Source: Pezizomycotina sp. ARF18 | Taxonomy: Eukaryota > Ascomycota | Length of the DNA stretch: 56,878 nt | Assembly: GCA_002224055.1 (NCBI GenBank) | Contig: AZLU01000019.1 | Coordinates: 1 to 56,878 of the forward strand | Direction of reading: 5' to 3' | Shown: positions 47,000-56,878 of the stretch, in pieces | Layout of the letters: every line of letters begins with the position of its first letter | Position numbering within the stretch: the stretch's first letter is position 1 | Position numbers and translations under genes: made by a program | The notes under the pieces: model-generated | The model's input: only the letters and a program-made list of their open reading frames with translations | Databases searched by the model: none | What the model was told of the DNA's origin: nothing

Positions 47000-47309
47000 T
47001 ACTAGCGCAATATATAGTATAATATCTAATAATATAGGATAGGATCGAACTTATAGATTTAACTATAGAACTAACTAGACTAACTAAGGGAATATACGAT
47101 ACTATATAATAAACTAATAATACTATAATCTTAATATAATATATATAGTCTACCTCGACGGCTCGTAGAGCCTTATCGTCATAATCTCCTTAATATCTCC
47201 AGCTAAGATCTTAATATCTCTAGCGAAGTTCCTTGTTCCTCAGCTATACAAGCATTATCTCGATGCCTATAGATTTGTCATGCCTCTTTGGCATGCCCAA
47301 TAGCTAGCA
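47000..47309 (-). repeat. Right LTR (5' LTR of the element)
   Basis: Begins TACTAGCGCA (mutated TG to TA) and ends AGCTAGCA. Bases 47000-47181 are RIP-mutated; from 47199 to the end the copy keeps TG and CA dinucleotides. Confidence 0.92.
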
Positions 47310-47314
47310 GGTAT
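47310..47314. repeat. Target site duplication, right (GGTAT)
   Basis: GGTAT directly after the right LTR, identical to 42453-42457. Confidence 0.85.
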
Positions 47315-47931
47315 ATCCTCAGGTTGTGCGGACACCTTTTTTTTTTTTTTTGATAAATTTTTTTTTTTTGGGTATTTGTTATCTCCCCACTTTTCAGCAT
47401 CATGATGGGCCTGCGTCGTTTTGTCGTACTCGGTTTACTTATTGTTTGTTTGTGTTAACTTGTGAAGTTTACTAGGATAAGGAATCCAGTTTACCTCTTG
47501 TGACTGGTAGTTATATGACGATGGATAGCCAAAAGTGATTACAATTGCGATGCTTTTTTTTAGTACATGAAATTGCTGTGGTATCTGCTCCAGGATACCT
47601 TTGTCAAAGCCTTGATATGGTGATGTTGTCAAATATTCATTCGTTTGTCAAAGATACGTCGAGTATGTAATGAAATCAGATACTGTAATTTAGACTCAGG
47701 ACATGAGCTCGAACAACAGATGACGATACATGGAGCGGAAAGGCGATACTGAATTACGGATTCTAGCAAACTGCTATTTCAAAGTATGACACAGCTTCAG
47801 CGTCAACCGATTCAAGCCTATCGATAATGTATGATAGAGGTAAGCCTTTCCAGCAAGAAGACAAATATAAAACTTATGAAGTGAGATTCATTGCATTTCC
47901 TTGATCAAGAATTTAAAACCTCCACGAAGCT
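47315..47931. other. Intergenic right of the retrotransposon
   Basis: T-rich runs at 47338-47371, then normal composition. The sharp rise in G+C marks the end of RIP damage. No gene supported. Confidence 0.5.
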
Positions 47932-48328
47932 TTGTCTTCGACAATAAATAATTCTAAATCCCTAAAAAGCGCTGATCTATCTAAGGCGCTATTAACTCCT
48001 AGTTCATCCTCACCCCCAACAAACAATGAAACAAATGCATTTCCAAATGCCCTTCCAATCCTTCTTCGACCGCTTTTACTCCCGGAAGGTTCGGCTGTGC
48101 CTTCTACTGCGTCACCCCCAACATTGAGAACGCTTCCGGGTGCATATACTGCTTACGGCGGAGCCTTAGCCAGGAACGGAGTCGAGAAAGTTGGCTTACG
48201 ATAACCCGCGGGCAACTACCGCGTCATCCCAAAGCTTGCCAGTACCGGCACTATTTTCTGGCCTAAGTACAGAGAAAGAAGGCGAGGAATTGCCTGGCGC
48301 CAATTTGGAGGAAGAGGAGGAGTGTTAA
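47932..48328 (+). CDS. Hypothetical Ser/Pro-rich protein fragment, one frame change
   Basis: An open frame without an ATG reads KSLKSADLSKALLTPSSSSP, RPLLLPEGSAVPSTASPPTL and GAYTAYGGALARNGVEKVGL. At about 48195 it must shift one base to continue as KLAYDNPRATTASSQSLPV and STEKEGEELPGANLEEEEEC with a stop at 48326-48328. The acidic Glu-rich end and Ser/Pro composition suggest an intrinsically disordered protein. An upstream exon or lost start is likely. No family recognised. Confidence 0.35.
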
Positions 48329-49447
48329 GGCGCATAGGATGGTATTGCAGCGTGTATGGTATAGCTGCTATTGGTTTATTCTGAATTTCTCTTTATCCTC
48401 ACCTTGGGTGATCCCGCGGTGCGGTTCTTGGTTTAGAAAGTCTTTGTGATACGTTACGTCTTTGTTCTATCGTCATAAATCAGCTTTATTGTAATGCTTG
48501 TCCTCATATGTACTTAAGTAATTTTACTAGTATAGCTTCATAAGGTATTTTGTCCGGAATTCATGGAAGGGTGTCTCGCAATTTCAGCTTCAATATACAG
48601 TTTGATAAAATTTGTAGAATTCGTCTGATGATTTGTGTTTTGCAAATGTCGAGAAAATAATGCGAAATAACGGCTCCTTGCTTGAAAACATGCCTAATCC
48701 TCAGAGGCTGCAGCTCAATTCTGTCATGAGCAGCTGCAGGAGGTGAATTTAAGCGTGTCAAACCCCGTAACTGTGAAGTTCGAAGACGGAAAAATGCACC
48801 CATCTTTCGATATATAAAAGGCAAGAAGTTGCCTCTGCCGTACTTTGTACGATAGTGCCGCCAACATCAAGCCAGCCGATCAGTGTGTGAACCCATTCCT
48901 TCAGTTGATCTATTCAATGCTACGGGATAGATATCACGTTTGTTCACCTTCATCTCTTCGGGAATGCGTAAAAGTCAAACCGAATCTGTTTAGGCTAGGA
49001 CAGCTCGGGCTACTAGTACGGCCAGTGCGATGCAGAAGCCGAGCACGCCGCCGCAGTCACCCGGTCCGCCGCCTAACTCTCCGGCGTGCTCCCCCACGAA
49101 GACAGAATAGTGTCGAATACACACGCGCCGAGGGCCGAACAGCAAGGTGAATCGGGTCAGCTACCTCTTCCAAAGAAATATTGCGGCATCGTGAGCAGGA
49201 AATACGGTGCAGTAGTTGGAATTCAGGTTCTAGGCAAGGGACTTACAGCGTGGTGCAGTCATAAGGAACATTTGGAACGATCAGGCATATTCTAAGATCG
49301 CCTGGAGCTTACAGTTATACGGTGTGCCCAAAAATAGGTCGCTGGAAGAAAGAGCTATCCGCATCACTTCTTGTAATTTTATTTTCTTTTCTCTTTTTTT
49401 AAAAAATTTTTTTTTTTAGCCATAGAAGGATTTCAAGTTCACGAATC
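48329..49447. other. Intergenic, nothing firmly supported
   Basis: A plus frame at 48845-49150 is Arg-rich without recognisable features. A T/A run lies at about 49392-49418. Confidence 0.4.
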
Positions 49448-50196
49448 GTGTCTCCCAATGTTGCCGTAGGGTCTTGTCGCGATTTCAGTAACTCGATGAA
49501 ACTGTCCCATCTTCAAAATGATCATAATGTGATACTCCTTCAAGAGCACATTGAAGCAAGTTCCAAAATCTCCACATCTCGGCTTTGGATGGTTCTGACA
49601 GTGGCCGGTATATTATACATAGGACCCTCCCCAAGCCCATGTTATGCAACGCTAATTGATCGTCACAGAATCTCACAGAAAGAGAAAATCCGACGTAGTC
49701 TTTGCTCAATATTTTCTAGATTCCTCCATAGCTTAAGAAAAATAAAAAATGTCCCTCCTCAAAAGCAGATTCCTCTTCAAACCCCAGCGCTCCAAGAAAG
49801 CCTAAGCTGGCGGTCACTCTGCCGGAGCAAGGAAGGTAATCCTCCCGGTTACTATAGCATGAATGCGGACTACACTACAGAGAGAAGTAAATCGCCTCCT
49901 TATCAAAGTCTGTCCGCTGGAGTATCTACTAAGTGTGTTTAGATGCTTTCAACACTTCCCCATCCCCGTCTCCCCGTGTCGATCGTAAGCCGAAAACGAC
50001 AACGCCTCAGCCGGAGCCTACGACTCCCGATAGGCCTACAGATCAAAGTATCCCCGGCGCGCCGAGGAAGAAACACCCTCGCACTGAGGAAAAGAACCTG
50101 GACGTCGAGAAATTAATTTGCCGTAAGTCCCCTCTGAGACAATTCTTTATTAAGTTTAGAGCCTGTAGATTTTACAGCGAGAGCATGCGGGGGTAA
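49448..50196 (+). CDS. Hypothetical Pro/Lys-rich protein, frames broken
   Basis: Candidate start ATG at 49749 reads MSLLKSRFLFKPQRSKK. An adjacent frame gives NPPGYYSMNADYTTERSKSP and PPYQSLSAGVSTK. After a shift near 49930 it reads SPSPSPRVDRKPKTTTPQPE and PGAPRKKHPRTEEKNLDVEK up to 50196. The composition (Pro, Lys, Ser, Thr) suggests a disordered protein. The long frame beginning at 49448 has no ATG and its first 100 codons are probably not coding. No family recognised. Confidence 0.25.
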
Positions 50197-50895
50197 AGGA
50201 CAATTTCAATTGTACAGCAGTAGCTGATTGCTCTCATCCTGATTAGCTGGCTACTTCAATTGATAATCTTAGGGCTCGTTCTCAAGCTAATAATTACTAT
50301 ATGTAGGTCTTCGCGAAGAGAATGCTAAAACCATGATGCAAAATTTGATGAGTTAGGGATGCTGGAAGGCTCGGACGAGGATGAGAGTTAGTTAAAAAAA
50401 AAACAAAAAGCTTAGAAACGGTTATAGACATACTTAGCTCGCAAGGGGTCTTCTTCCATACTGTTGAGTTGTTTCTTTGGTTATTGGATATAAAACTGTT
50501 TGTATTGCAGAATATAATACCCGTAATATTTGCCTTGTGGATCTACTATTCTCGAGGATAGAGGAGACCTAGAACTGAATTCCAATTTATCTCCATATGG
50601 GCATTCTCACGCTCTGGGTTCTACGTGGGTCTAGTGCTATGTAACGAGGTGAGGGATAACTAAGGCATCATAGGACGCTTTATCGGACTACAGGAGATAT
50701 ATTGCGCTGTAGCGTCCAGTTACTTTCAATGCTAATAGTTGATCAGTAGTAATTAAAAGTTATCTATTATTGGAGGAGGTCAAAACACGCATTGAGAACA
50801 GATTAACAAGATAGGACAAATGGAGGTAGGCAACGGAGACATGTCGATCGCGATTTCTTTTTGTCTACCGATATCCAAATCATTCTTCCTCTTCT
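50197..50895. other. Intergenic
   Basis: No gene supported. Moderately A/T-rich. Confidence 0.45.
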
Positions 50896-52500
50896 TCATC
50901 CTTCTCCACTAACGCTTCGGCGCCTTCTCCGACGTGACAAAGACTTGATCGTGCATAACCAACCTCCTCTTATCCCTCTTCCTAAAGATCCCAAATCCTC
51001 CCAGCTAGCACAGTAACACATGCATCTCCACTTCAACCAGAACGCATATTTCCTCGAGCTACCCGTAGCCAGCTCTATCTCCATCCACTTCGAAACATCA
51101 ACCCAAATATTCTCCGTATCCTCCGGGAAATAATCGACGTCGTTGAAGAGTATATCCAACTCCGCCGTCATATTAGCTTATTCTACTCGCGAGGACGGCA
51201 AGCGTACGCATAGCCGTCGCGGTCCACTCCTTGACTGCGGGGCAGATTAGCTTGATGTATTTTAGTGAGGTTGGGCGGTAGAGGTGGATGTGCTTGGACA
51301 TGTACTCGATGCCCCAGCGGCGTGCGGGTCGTGTTTGGGATTCCAGGGACACTCGTACGTTTTCAGGACGTCGTGGTCGAATGAGATGGATAGCGTTTCG
51401 GGTTGTTGGAGAGGAGTACAGGGAGTGTATCGTGCCAGAAGTTCTTCGCGAGGTCGCGGACGGATTTCTCGTCGGCGCAGAAGTTGGAGATGCTGCGCGG
51501 GAGGCGTAGCTCGAGGGATACGAAGTGGGCGGTGAAGTTTCGATGGAGAGGTACGAGAGGAACGTGGCGGATACCATATCCGTGGCGATGTGCGGGATTA
51601 TGGGGCCGATGTCTTTTCATGGTGACCCAAGTGTCGGAGAATTCCTCGTGCGTGCACCGCCGCGCATGGCAATAACGAGCCTGCGGAGTTCGTACAGCTT
51701 GTCGATGTTTTCACCCATAAAGGGCGGCAAGACTTCGGTCAAGTCAACGATTTGAGAGCCGGCATCTTCGCAGGGTCGACGTGAGTAAGGACATCGTCGA
51801 ATTTAAGGAAGGAATCCGTGAGAGTAAGCCTCTGCATCTTAGGCGAATTGCAGATAATAGCCGCGAGCTCCTCTGTAAGAAAAACTCATCTTCTCCGTAA
51901 TGTCAAGTTCCAGAAATCTTCAGCTCCGTGAGGCCGTACATGCGGTGAAGAGTGTAAAGATGCGGACTGACGACGTTAAATTTCCTGATATCCGCGTATA
52001 TCGCAACCCTATGATTCTGCGCCGAAATAGCATCGAGGAACGGCGAGAGGAAGTCGTCGAGTACCTTCTGCGCGTTCAAATCAAGGCGGATAATTCTCAC
52101 TCCCACCAAACTTTTGCATTAAGCGATCGAACCCCGTCTCGAGGAACTGGGGAACTGGTGGTGCGGAACGTCGCTTCGGCGTTCTTGATGACTAAGCTTC
52201 TAAAGTGGTTGAAGTTCTCGTGATTCCGTCGTCTTCGATGTCGCGCATTACGCAGCAGACGTCAGGGCTCCATTCGGCGATGTTGATGGTGAGCATGTGA
52301 AAGAGTAGCGGGAGACAGGCGCGGTGGATGGTGAATTCGTCAGGGCGAGGTTCTTGAGGTCTTTGCCGTTCAACTTCGAGGAGACAAAAGCACGGTTAGC
52401 AAACGGCGTGTCGCAAAGGCTGATTGGTCAAGGGGCAGAAGCTTACATGCAAGGCAATCTCCAGCCAGACCCTGGGCGGCAATTGGACGCCAGCCAACAT
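50896..52500 (-). pseudogene. F-box/LRR-type protein, copy D, frameshifted
   Basis: ATG at 52500 gives MLAGVQLPPRVWLEIALH (52500-52447). A 73-nt intron (52446-52374, GTAAGC donor, TGCTAACC branch site) precedes LNGKDLKNLALTN, a complete F-box with the intron at the same position as in copy B. Downstream frames carry LPLLFHMLTINIAEWSPDVC and RDIEDDGITRNFNHFRSLVI, then FLDAISAQNHRVAIYADIRK and YGLTELKISGT (51903-52060). Next is HFVSLELRLPRSISNF followed by DLAKNFWHDTLPVLLS (51430-51475), the family signature. The tail with ELDILFNDVDYFPEDTENIW and WMEIELATGSSRKYAFWLKW reaches about 50896. At least five one-base shifts. Divergent from copy E, with starts 585 bases apart. Inferred SCF adaptor relic. 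Confidence 0.6.
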
Positions 52501-52826
52501 GGTGAACTTCTAAGAGCTGTCTTATTGTAGACCTTCAGGATAAGATGTTTGCTCTGTTGATTTCCGCGGGTAGAAGTTAGCAATGGGTACTCGCCTTCAC
52601 TGGGGCTTTCAAGCAGCTGACCCTGATTGTGAAAGACGTGGACCTACCTTGATATTGATTGTCCGTGAACTTTGAAAGCTCTGATGATGAAGTTTCTGAC
52701 CTGATATGAAATGAGATAGATAGATATGACAGACGATCAAAGATGACAGAAGGTGACAATTGGTTGATAACGTCGCGTGAATGGAAAGAATTTTGACGAT
52801 TTACGTAGTTGGCTAAGTAAGGGAAA

Positions 52827-52878
52827 TAAAAAATAAAAAATAAAAAATAAAAAATAAAAAAGTAAAAAATAAAAAAAA
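52827..52878. repeat. (TAAAAAA)n heptamer microsatellite
   Basis: About seven near-perfect TAAAAAA units between divergent F-box copies D and E, followed by a CA-rich leader before E, as at 36124-36330. Confidence 0.95.
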
Positions 52879-53084
52879 GAAGTACAACCTACACTACTTA
52901 CTCAACAACCATCCACAACTATCAATCACCGACATCGTCAACATTCATCGACATCATCAACATTCATCGACATTTAATCATCACTATAAGCGATCACCAT
53001 TCCTCATCGATTAACCTCAACTGCGCATCATAATCATCATCATCACCGCCCCCGCAACTTGCCTTCGGTCAAGCGTCAATCACA

Positions 53085-54590
53085 ATGCCGGTAGCAACGC
53101 TCCCGCCAGAGATCTGGCTGGAGGTCATGGAAATGGTTTGTTATCAGGATTCTCATCCTCAGTATTAGGAAGACAACATCGCCCGATAGCAGTCAGAAGG
53201 AAGTAACGCGCTAATTATGTTTGTCTCCGCAACGAAGATGAGCGGCAAAGATCCCAAGAACCGTCATCCGTTTGTTAAATCGAGGAAAGACGATTTCGAG
53301 AAATGAATAGACAAACAATTCCCCGCAGGCGCAGCCGGATCAGAACAGCCGAGGTCCCTCGACAGCGGCCGTCCTATAGGATCATTCACGTCGGATGAGA
53401 TCAGGACATGAAGCGCGCAGCGGACATGCTTTTCTGCTTGGACTCCCCCGAGGACGCGTTTCCGCTGTACGTTCAGCTGCTCAGTTGCCGAAAACCTCCG
53501 AGCACCCAAAGTGGATGGCGTCTTGGATCAAAGTAGCCTGCGCCGGTTCCGTTACGACACCGTATCAGATCGAAATCGTCAGGACCGGGTTATTGCAAGT
53601 TGGGGAACATCCACCTGCAAGTGTCGCGGACTCTGTAGTCAGTATTCCAGCTGGAATATTGCTACCAATATCTCAAAGAGGAAAGGTGGTCGGGGAAGCT
53701 TACAGCCATATAATCACGAGCAGTCCGAGCACGAGCACGGACACCGAGCGGTCGATAAGGGGATGTTATCATTATCACAATGTTTCCAAGTACGAGCGCG
53801 AATACCCGGCGGCGGATGAGTGACCAGGCCTTTACGCATCTGCCGGAAGGAGATCGCAGCGTCGACCTCTTATCGTACTATCGCGTCATGCGCTATCTCG
53901 AAGAGAGTACAAAACCCAACGGGCAGCGAAATCCGTCTCACTCTGTACCGCATGGCGAACCTTAGGGCGTATTTTTCGGGGTAATCGCCGGGTCCGTTTG
54001 AGATCGACGGCGACATGAAAAATCCGTGCCTCGTTCCTGCCTGGAATGGTGCGAGGATACGCTGGACGCCGTGACCGAAATGCCCTTCAAAAAATGGGGA
54101 AACAAGGCCCTGCCGGGCGACATCGGCGCCGCTCCCTGTGTTGCTTCCTGTGGGAGCGGTTCCAATACGGAGATGGGGATATCCGCCGCGGAAGCTGCTG
54201 ATGGACGTCTCGTACATGATCTGTTCCCGGTGCCCGGATGCAAGCGGTAGTATATCCGGCGGTAACCTCGCCGAACCGGCCCGCCAGGGCTGCAAGCGCT
54301 GTCTCAAATGACGAACCCGGGCCTCGCGAAACGAATTCCTAAGCATCTTCTGCTGAAACCTCGGCCCGCCGTCCATGCTGCCGGACTGAGGAAGCCGGTG
54401 TTGGGGGACTGGGACGAGAACCTGAAGCGGTTCGTGCGTCGACGTTGAACGTCGTGCCGCCGCAAGCGAACCCTCCACCGCCACCGCCGCAACAGCCAGA
54501 AGAGCGACCGGTTGATGCGCCGCGATCGCGGCCTGCGACGTCAACACGCGACTCCAGCCCAATGAAAACCACCATGGCGCCTCTTCGCTT
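53085..54590 (+). pseudogene. F-box protein, copy E, with different C-terminal region, frameshifted
   Basis: ATG at 53085 opens MPVATLPPEIWLEVMEM (exon 1, 53085-53135). A probable 102-nt intron (53136-53237) and then MSGKDPKTVIRLLNRGK (one shift) complete an F-box. Downstream frames do not show the LAxxFW signature of copies A-D. Instead there are SYYRVMRYLEESTKPNG-like and YFSG segments, then FEIDGDMKNPCLVPAWNGAR, LMDVSYMICSRCPDASGS with GCKRCLK (about 54200-54305; a possible zinc-binding CX2C...CX2C pair), and KPVLGDWDENLKRFVRRR near 54390-54440. These recall C-terminal parts of other fungal F-box proteins. Many frame changes. A GC-rich opposite-strand frame of 230 codons (53870-54562) is a by-product. 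The F-box is confident; the unity of the whole span is less so. Confidence 0.4.
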
Positions 54591-55321
54591 CTTCGTCGAA
54601 TTTATCTTCTTTTTTTTTTAAAAAAAAAAAAAAAAAATTATTTACGTATTTTTCAATATACATACATCAACACCCGCATATATATCCTCTACTATCCGCC
54701 CATATAAACCGGTACCACCTGATTGTAGTACTTTCGTGTGCACCGCCGTCTTGGTTCCCCGCGTTATCCACCCCTCCTGCCCTCTTCTCCGCCCTTTCCG
54801 CCACGTCCAGCTCCTTCTTCCTCGATGCGAGCAGCGACCGCTGCTGGGATGCAGGAAGGTGCACGAGGGGCCATTTGATCACTCTCGCGCAGTTGGGAGA
54901 ATTGAGTAACGTGGCGGTCTTTCTTCGCGAGGAGTTGGCAAAGGTGGCATATTCCAGCGACGATGATGATGCCGGAGCCGCCGGAGCTAGAGCGGGGGTT
55001 CCATAGCGGTCGTGATGGTCGTCTCCAGTGCGTCTGGTGCCATTTGGTCGATATACTGTGGTCCAATTGATCAAAAAAAAAAAAAAGGGGGGGGGGGTCA
55101 AGTAGTGAATCCTCTTCTTGGCGACTCAATGTATGTATCTACTTTTAAAAAAAGGTTGATGAGAATTGAAAAAAAAAAAAAACTCTTTAAATATATTAAA
55201 TATTTCATTTTATAAGTATCGCGGATTTCAAAACAGTTGATGGGACAATTAACAGTCAATTAGAAGTAGGTCGGACTTCTTTAGTCCTTAGTGACTGACT
55301 CATTTTCGAGTTTCTTGAAAA

Positions 55322-55338
55322 GGGGGGGGGGGGGGGGC
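55322..55338. repeat. Poly-G tract, 17 nt
   Basis: Uninterrupted G run, unusual in this window, where other long runs are A or T. Confidence 0.95.
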
Positions 55339-56029
55339 GAGCTTCGCGATTGCTCACGGCGCTGGACGATTTCCAAGTTGAGACAGAAGGAACAATTTGA
55401 TTTGAATTGTTTTTCGCCACTATAAAATGCAATCACCTTCGACTTTGTGATTCACACGTTCTTGCTTGGAGTTCGAGAGTCTCCTTTGAACCCCCCGGCT
55501 TATTTATAAGGTGCCGTGTATTGTTCGTATCTATCACCTTGATAAATTTCGCCGTTGCTGCCCGAGACGTCGGCGATGGCATAGCTGTCGTCTATGGGAA
55601 GCAAAGATCGGGGTTGCCGATTCAACACGTTCTGAGCGCATACCTATCTCTAAGATATCAACTGTACGTTCTTCTATTTGAGGAACAATGATAGCGAATC
55701 GAATCTCTCATGTGTGTAATTTTAAGAAACCACGCGTTTTTCACAATGTTAGAAAGGGGGGGGGGTAAGTTTAAGGTGTTCGTTTACAATAATAGGTGGC
55801 GAGCGAAGGGGTAGTAAGGTCAGTCAGCATCGCTGGAAAAATTGGCAGCTTGAGTACCTCATTGCCCGAGTAGAGTAGCGGCGGAAAGTATCTAACGGGT
55901 CAGGTTTTATTCCATACGCCATACGCTTGAGGATCACCCTATGCAATGCACTTTCCAGGCACCGTGTCAAATTTTAGAGCACCGCGCACATTCTTTTATT
56001 GCAGCTCGCATATTCAAAGAGGCTCAGAG

Positions 56030-56052
56030 AAAAAAAAAAAAAAAAAAAAAAA
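56030..56052. repeat. Poly-A tract, 23 nt
   Basis: Uninterrupted A run. Confidence 0.95.
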
Positions 56053-56525
56053 GGATTCGATTCATCTATCCTGAGGAACGCGTCGGATTGCTCGATATGT
56101 ATGTAATATGTTGTCGTATCGTCTCCGTCAATTTTGAGTTTATAGCATAGTTAGCATTTCTACATTATATGTAATCGTCTCCCTTGGAAAAGATTACTAC
56201 TATTGATAAATACAAAATTGTTATTAGTTCTTATCATCCTTGTGCAGCTTCCCTGGTGTATAATTTCTACTCTTATATAAATAAATGTTCTGTTCGTTGA
56301 TATGAGATGTAATATAATAATCAACCTCCCCCGTTAGCCCTTTTTAAGCAATTGTGCCTGCGTGTTGGAAGCTTCATCGTGGTGGTGGTGTCACGACCCT
56401 ACGGGTAACCCTAGCCGGAGCCCCAACTTACAAAGGAAGGATCGCCCGGGGAGAAAACGTCGCGGAGTCATAGGGTCGGCCTGATTCTATACTTATGATA
56501 TGAGCACAGCCCGATTCGATGCACC

Positions 56526-56526
<1 letters not shown>

Positions 56527-56554
<28 letters not shown>
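56527..56554. repeat. Poly-A tract, 28 nt
   Basis: Uninterrupted A run. Confidence 0.95.
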
Positions 56555-56556
<2 letters not shown>

Positions 56557-56878
56557 ACAATTTGTGCTATCGCTAGCACTATATGAAGTGCTCCCACGAG
56601 CCCTGATCCCCAGTCTCGTTCGGAATATCCGCAAGGGGGAATTATCCCGCAGCCGCGGGCACTTTTAGATGAAGCGCCATGAGATATTATTCTTTAGACT
56701 CTCCTGAATCGGCATCAAAACATTATATAGTGGTGTAGCTAAAAGCTCTTGATCGATTGTTGTCGATGTACACCAAAATTCAAAGCGTCGATTGTAATAT
56801 AACGGCGCCTGCCCCGGGGAAGGACGGAACTTTCAACAAACAGGATACGTCTCTCAGATATTCCATTCATCGCAGACA

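Larger units (their letters stand above)
42458..47309 (-). mobile_element. Ty1/Copia LTR retrotransposon, RIP-degenerated, complete outline
   Basis: The 4852-bp element has two LTRs (313 and 310 bp), a 5-bp GGTAT duplication, and TG...CA ends visible in the undamaged outer LTR parts. On the minus strand the order is right LTR, primer binding site, gag with a zinc knuckle (about 46126-46176), polymerase with RT motifs (MDVxTAFL-like near 43987-44009, YVDD as YVNN at 43757-43768), the RNase H end (TKYIDI near 42952-42971 and ADILIKPL at 42852-42888), polypurine tract, left LTR. RT-RNase H last with integrase expected before RT is the Copia order. Nearly all codons with C or G have drifted to T or A (Cys and His to Tyr, Asp to Asn, many stops), so it is inactive. 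Differences between LTRs are overwhelmingly CpA/TpG to TpA, the RIP signature. Confidence 0.93.
54591..56878. other. Homopolymer-rich region, no gene supported
   Basis: Only short frames. A minus frame at 54667-55101 (with CHLCQLLAKKDRHV in an adjacent frame) is weakly protein-like. The stretch is rich in homopolymers: T then A near 54610-54637, A14-G10 at 55073-55096, G17 at 55322-55338, G10 at 55756-55765, A23 at 56030-56052 and A28 at 56527-56554. Confidence 0.5.

Noticed and set aside
42475-47017. LTR boundary at TGATATC (shorter LTR)
   Set aside because: Alignment extends further left once RIP changes and a one-base gap are allowed, to TGCTGGCGCA, which also gives the perfect GGTAT target duplication.
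53870-54562. 230-codon minus-strand open frame
   Set aside because: GC-rich, Ala/Arg/Gly-heavy and antisense to F-box copy E, whose plus-strand frames carry recognisable motifs; a composition by-product.
1-56878. CRISPR arrays, bacterial operons or phage genes
   Set aside because: No regularly spaced repeats and no prokaryotic gene organisation; introns and fungal families show eukaryotic DNA.

Overview
The window looks like chromosomal DNA from a filamentous ascomycete (Pezizomycotina). The evidence is short GT-AG introns of 57-109 bases with CTAAC-like branch sites, families typical of these fungi (fungal rhodopsin-domain membrane proteins, DUF952, DUF4430, F-box and BTB proteins), and a Ty1/Copia retrotransposon mutated in the CpA-to-TpA pattern of repeat-induced point mutation (RIP). 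Gene density is low and several long stretches hold nothing I can identify, so it reads as an accessory or decaying region rather than a core gene block.

Layout. 1-946: relic of an S41-family peptidase, cut by the window edge. 947-7163: no supported gene. 7164-9637: frameshifted MFS transporter (+). 11317-12417: frameshifted fungal rhodopsin-domain protein (-). 16151-16649: DUF952 protein (+), frameshifted. 16793-17426: cell-surface-type protein (-). 18277-18628: coiled-coil protein (-). 19364-19848: an intact three-exon gene (-) for a secreted cysteine-rich protein with two related knottin-like halves. 20728-21261: basic coiled-coil reading frame (-). 22241-23087: secreted DUF4430-like protein (-), frameshifted. 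24743-26223: BTB/POZ protein (+). 28017-29915: second rhodopsin-domain relic (-). 33356-34403: secreted or single-pass membrane protein (-). 39285-40239: secreted Gln/Ser-rich protein (+).

From 35 to 54.6 kb the window carries a dispersed family of F-box proteins. Four copies (A 35.1-36.1 -, B 36.3-38.0 +, C 40.6-41.7 +, D 50.9-52.5 -) share an LAxxFWxxxLP-type signature. A fifth F-box gene (E 53.1-54.6 +) has a different C-terminal part. A/B and D/E lie head to head across A-rich microsatellites, and B, D and E have an intron at the same place just after the F-box start.

Between F-box copies C and D sits a complete Copia element (42458-47309, minus orientation) with two LTRs, a GGTAT target duplication, a primer binding site matching the initiator tRNA-Met anticodon arm, and a polypurine tract. 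Its RIP pattern is a mosaic: the unmutated outer pieces of the two LTRs add up to exactly one whole LTR, with the switch at the same internal position in both copies.

Most recognisable genes carry one or more single-base frameshifts, while a few (notably the cysteine-rich gene) are clean. I cannot tell from the sequence alone whether this is true pseudogenisation or residual indel error in a long-read assembly.
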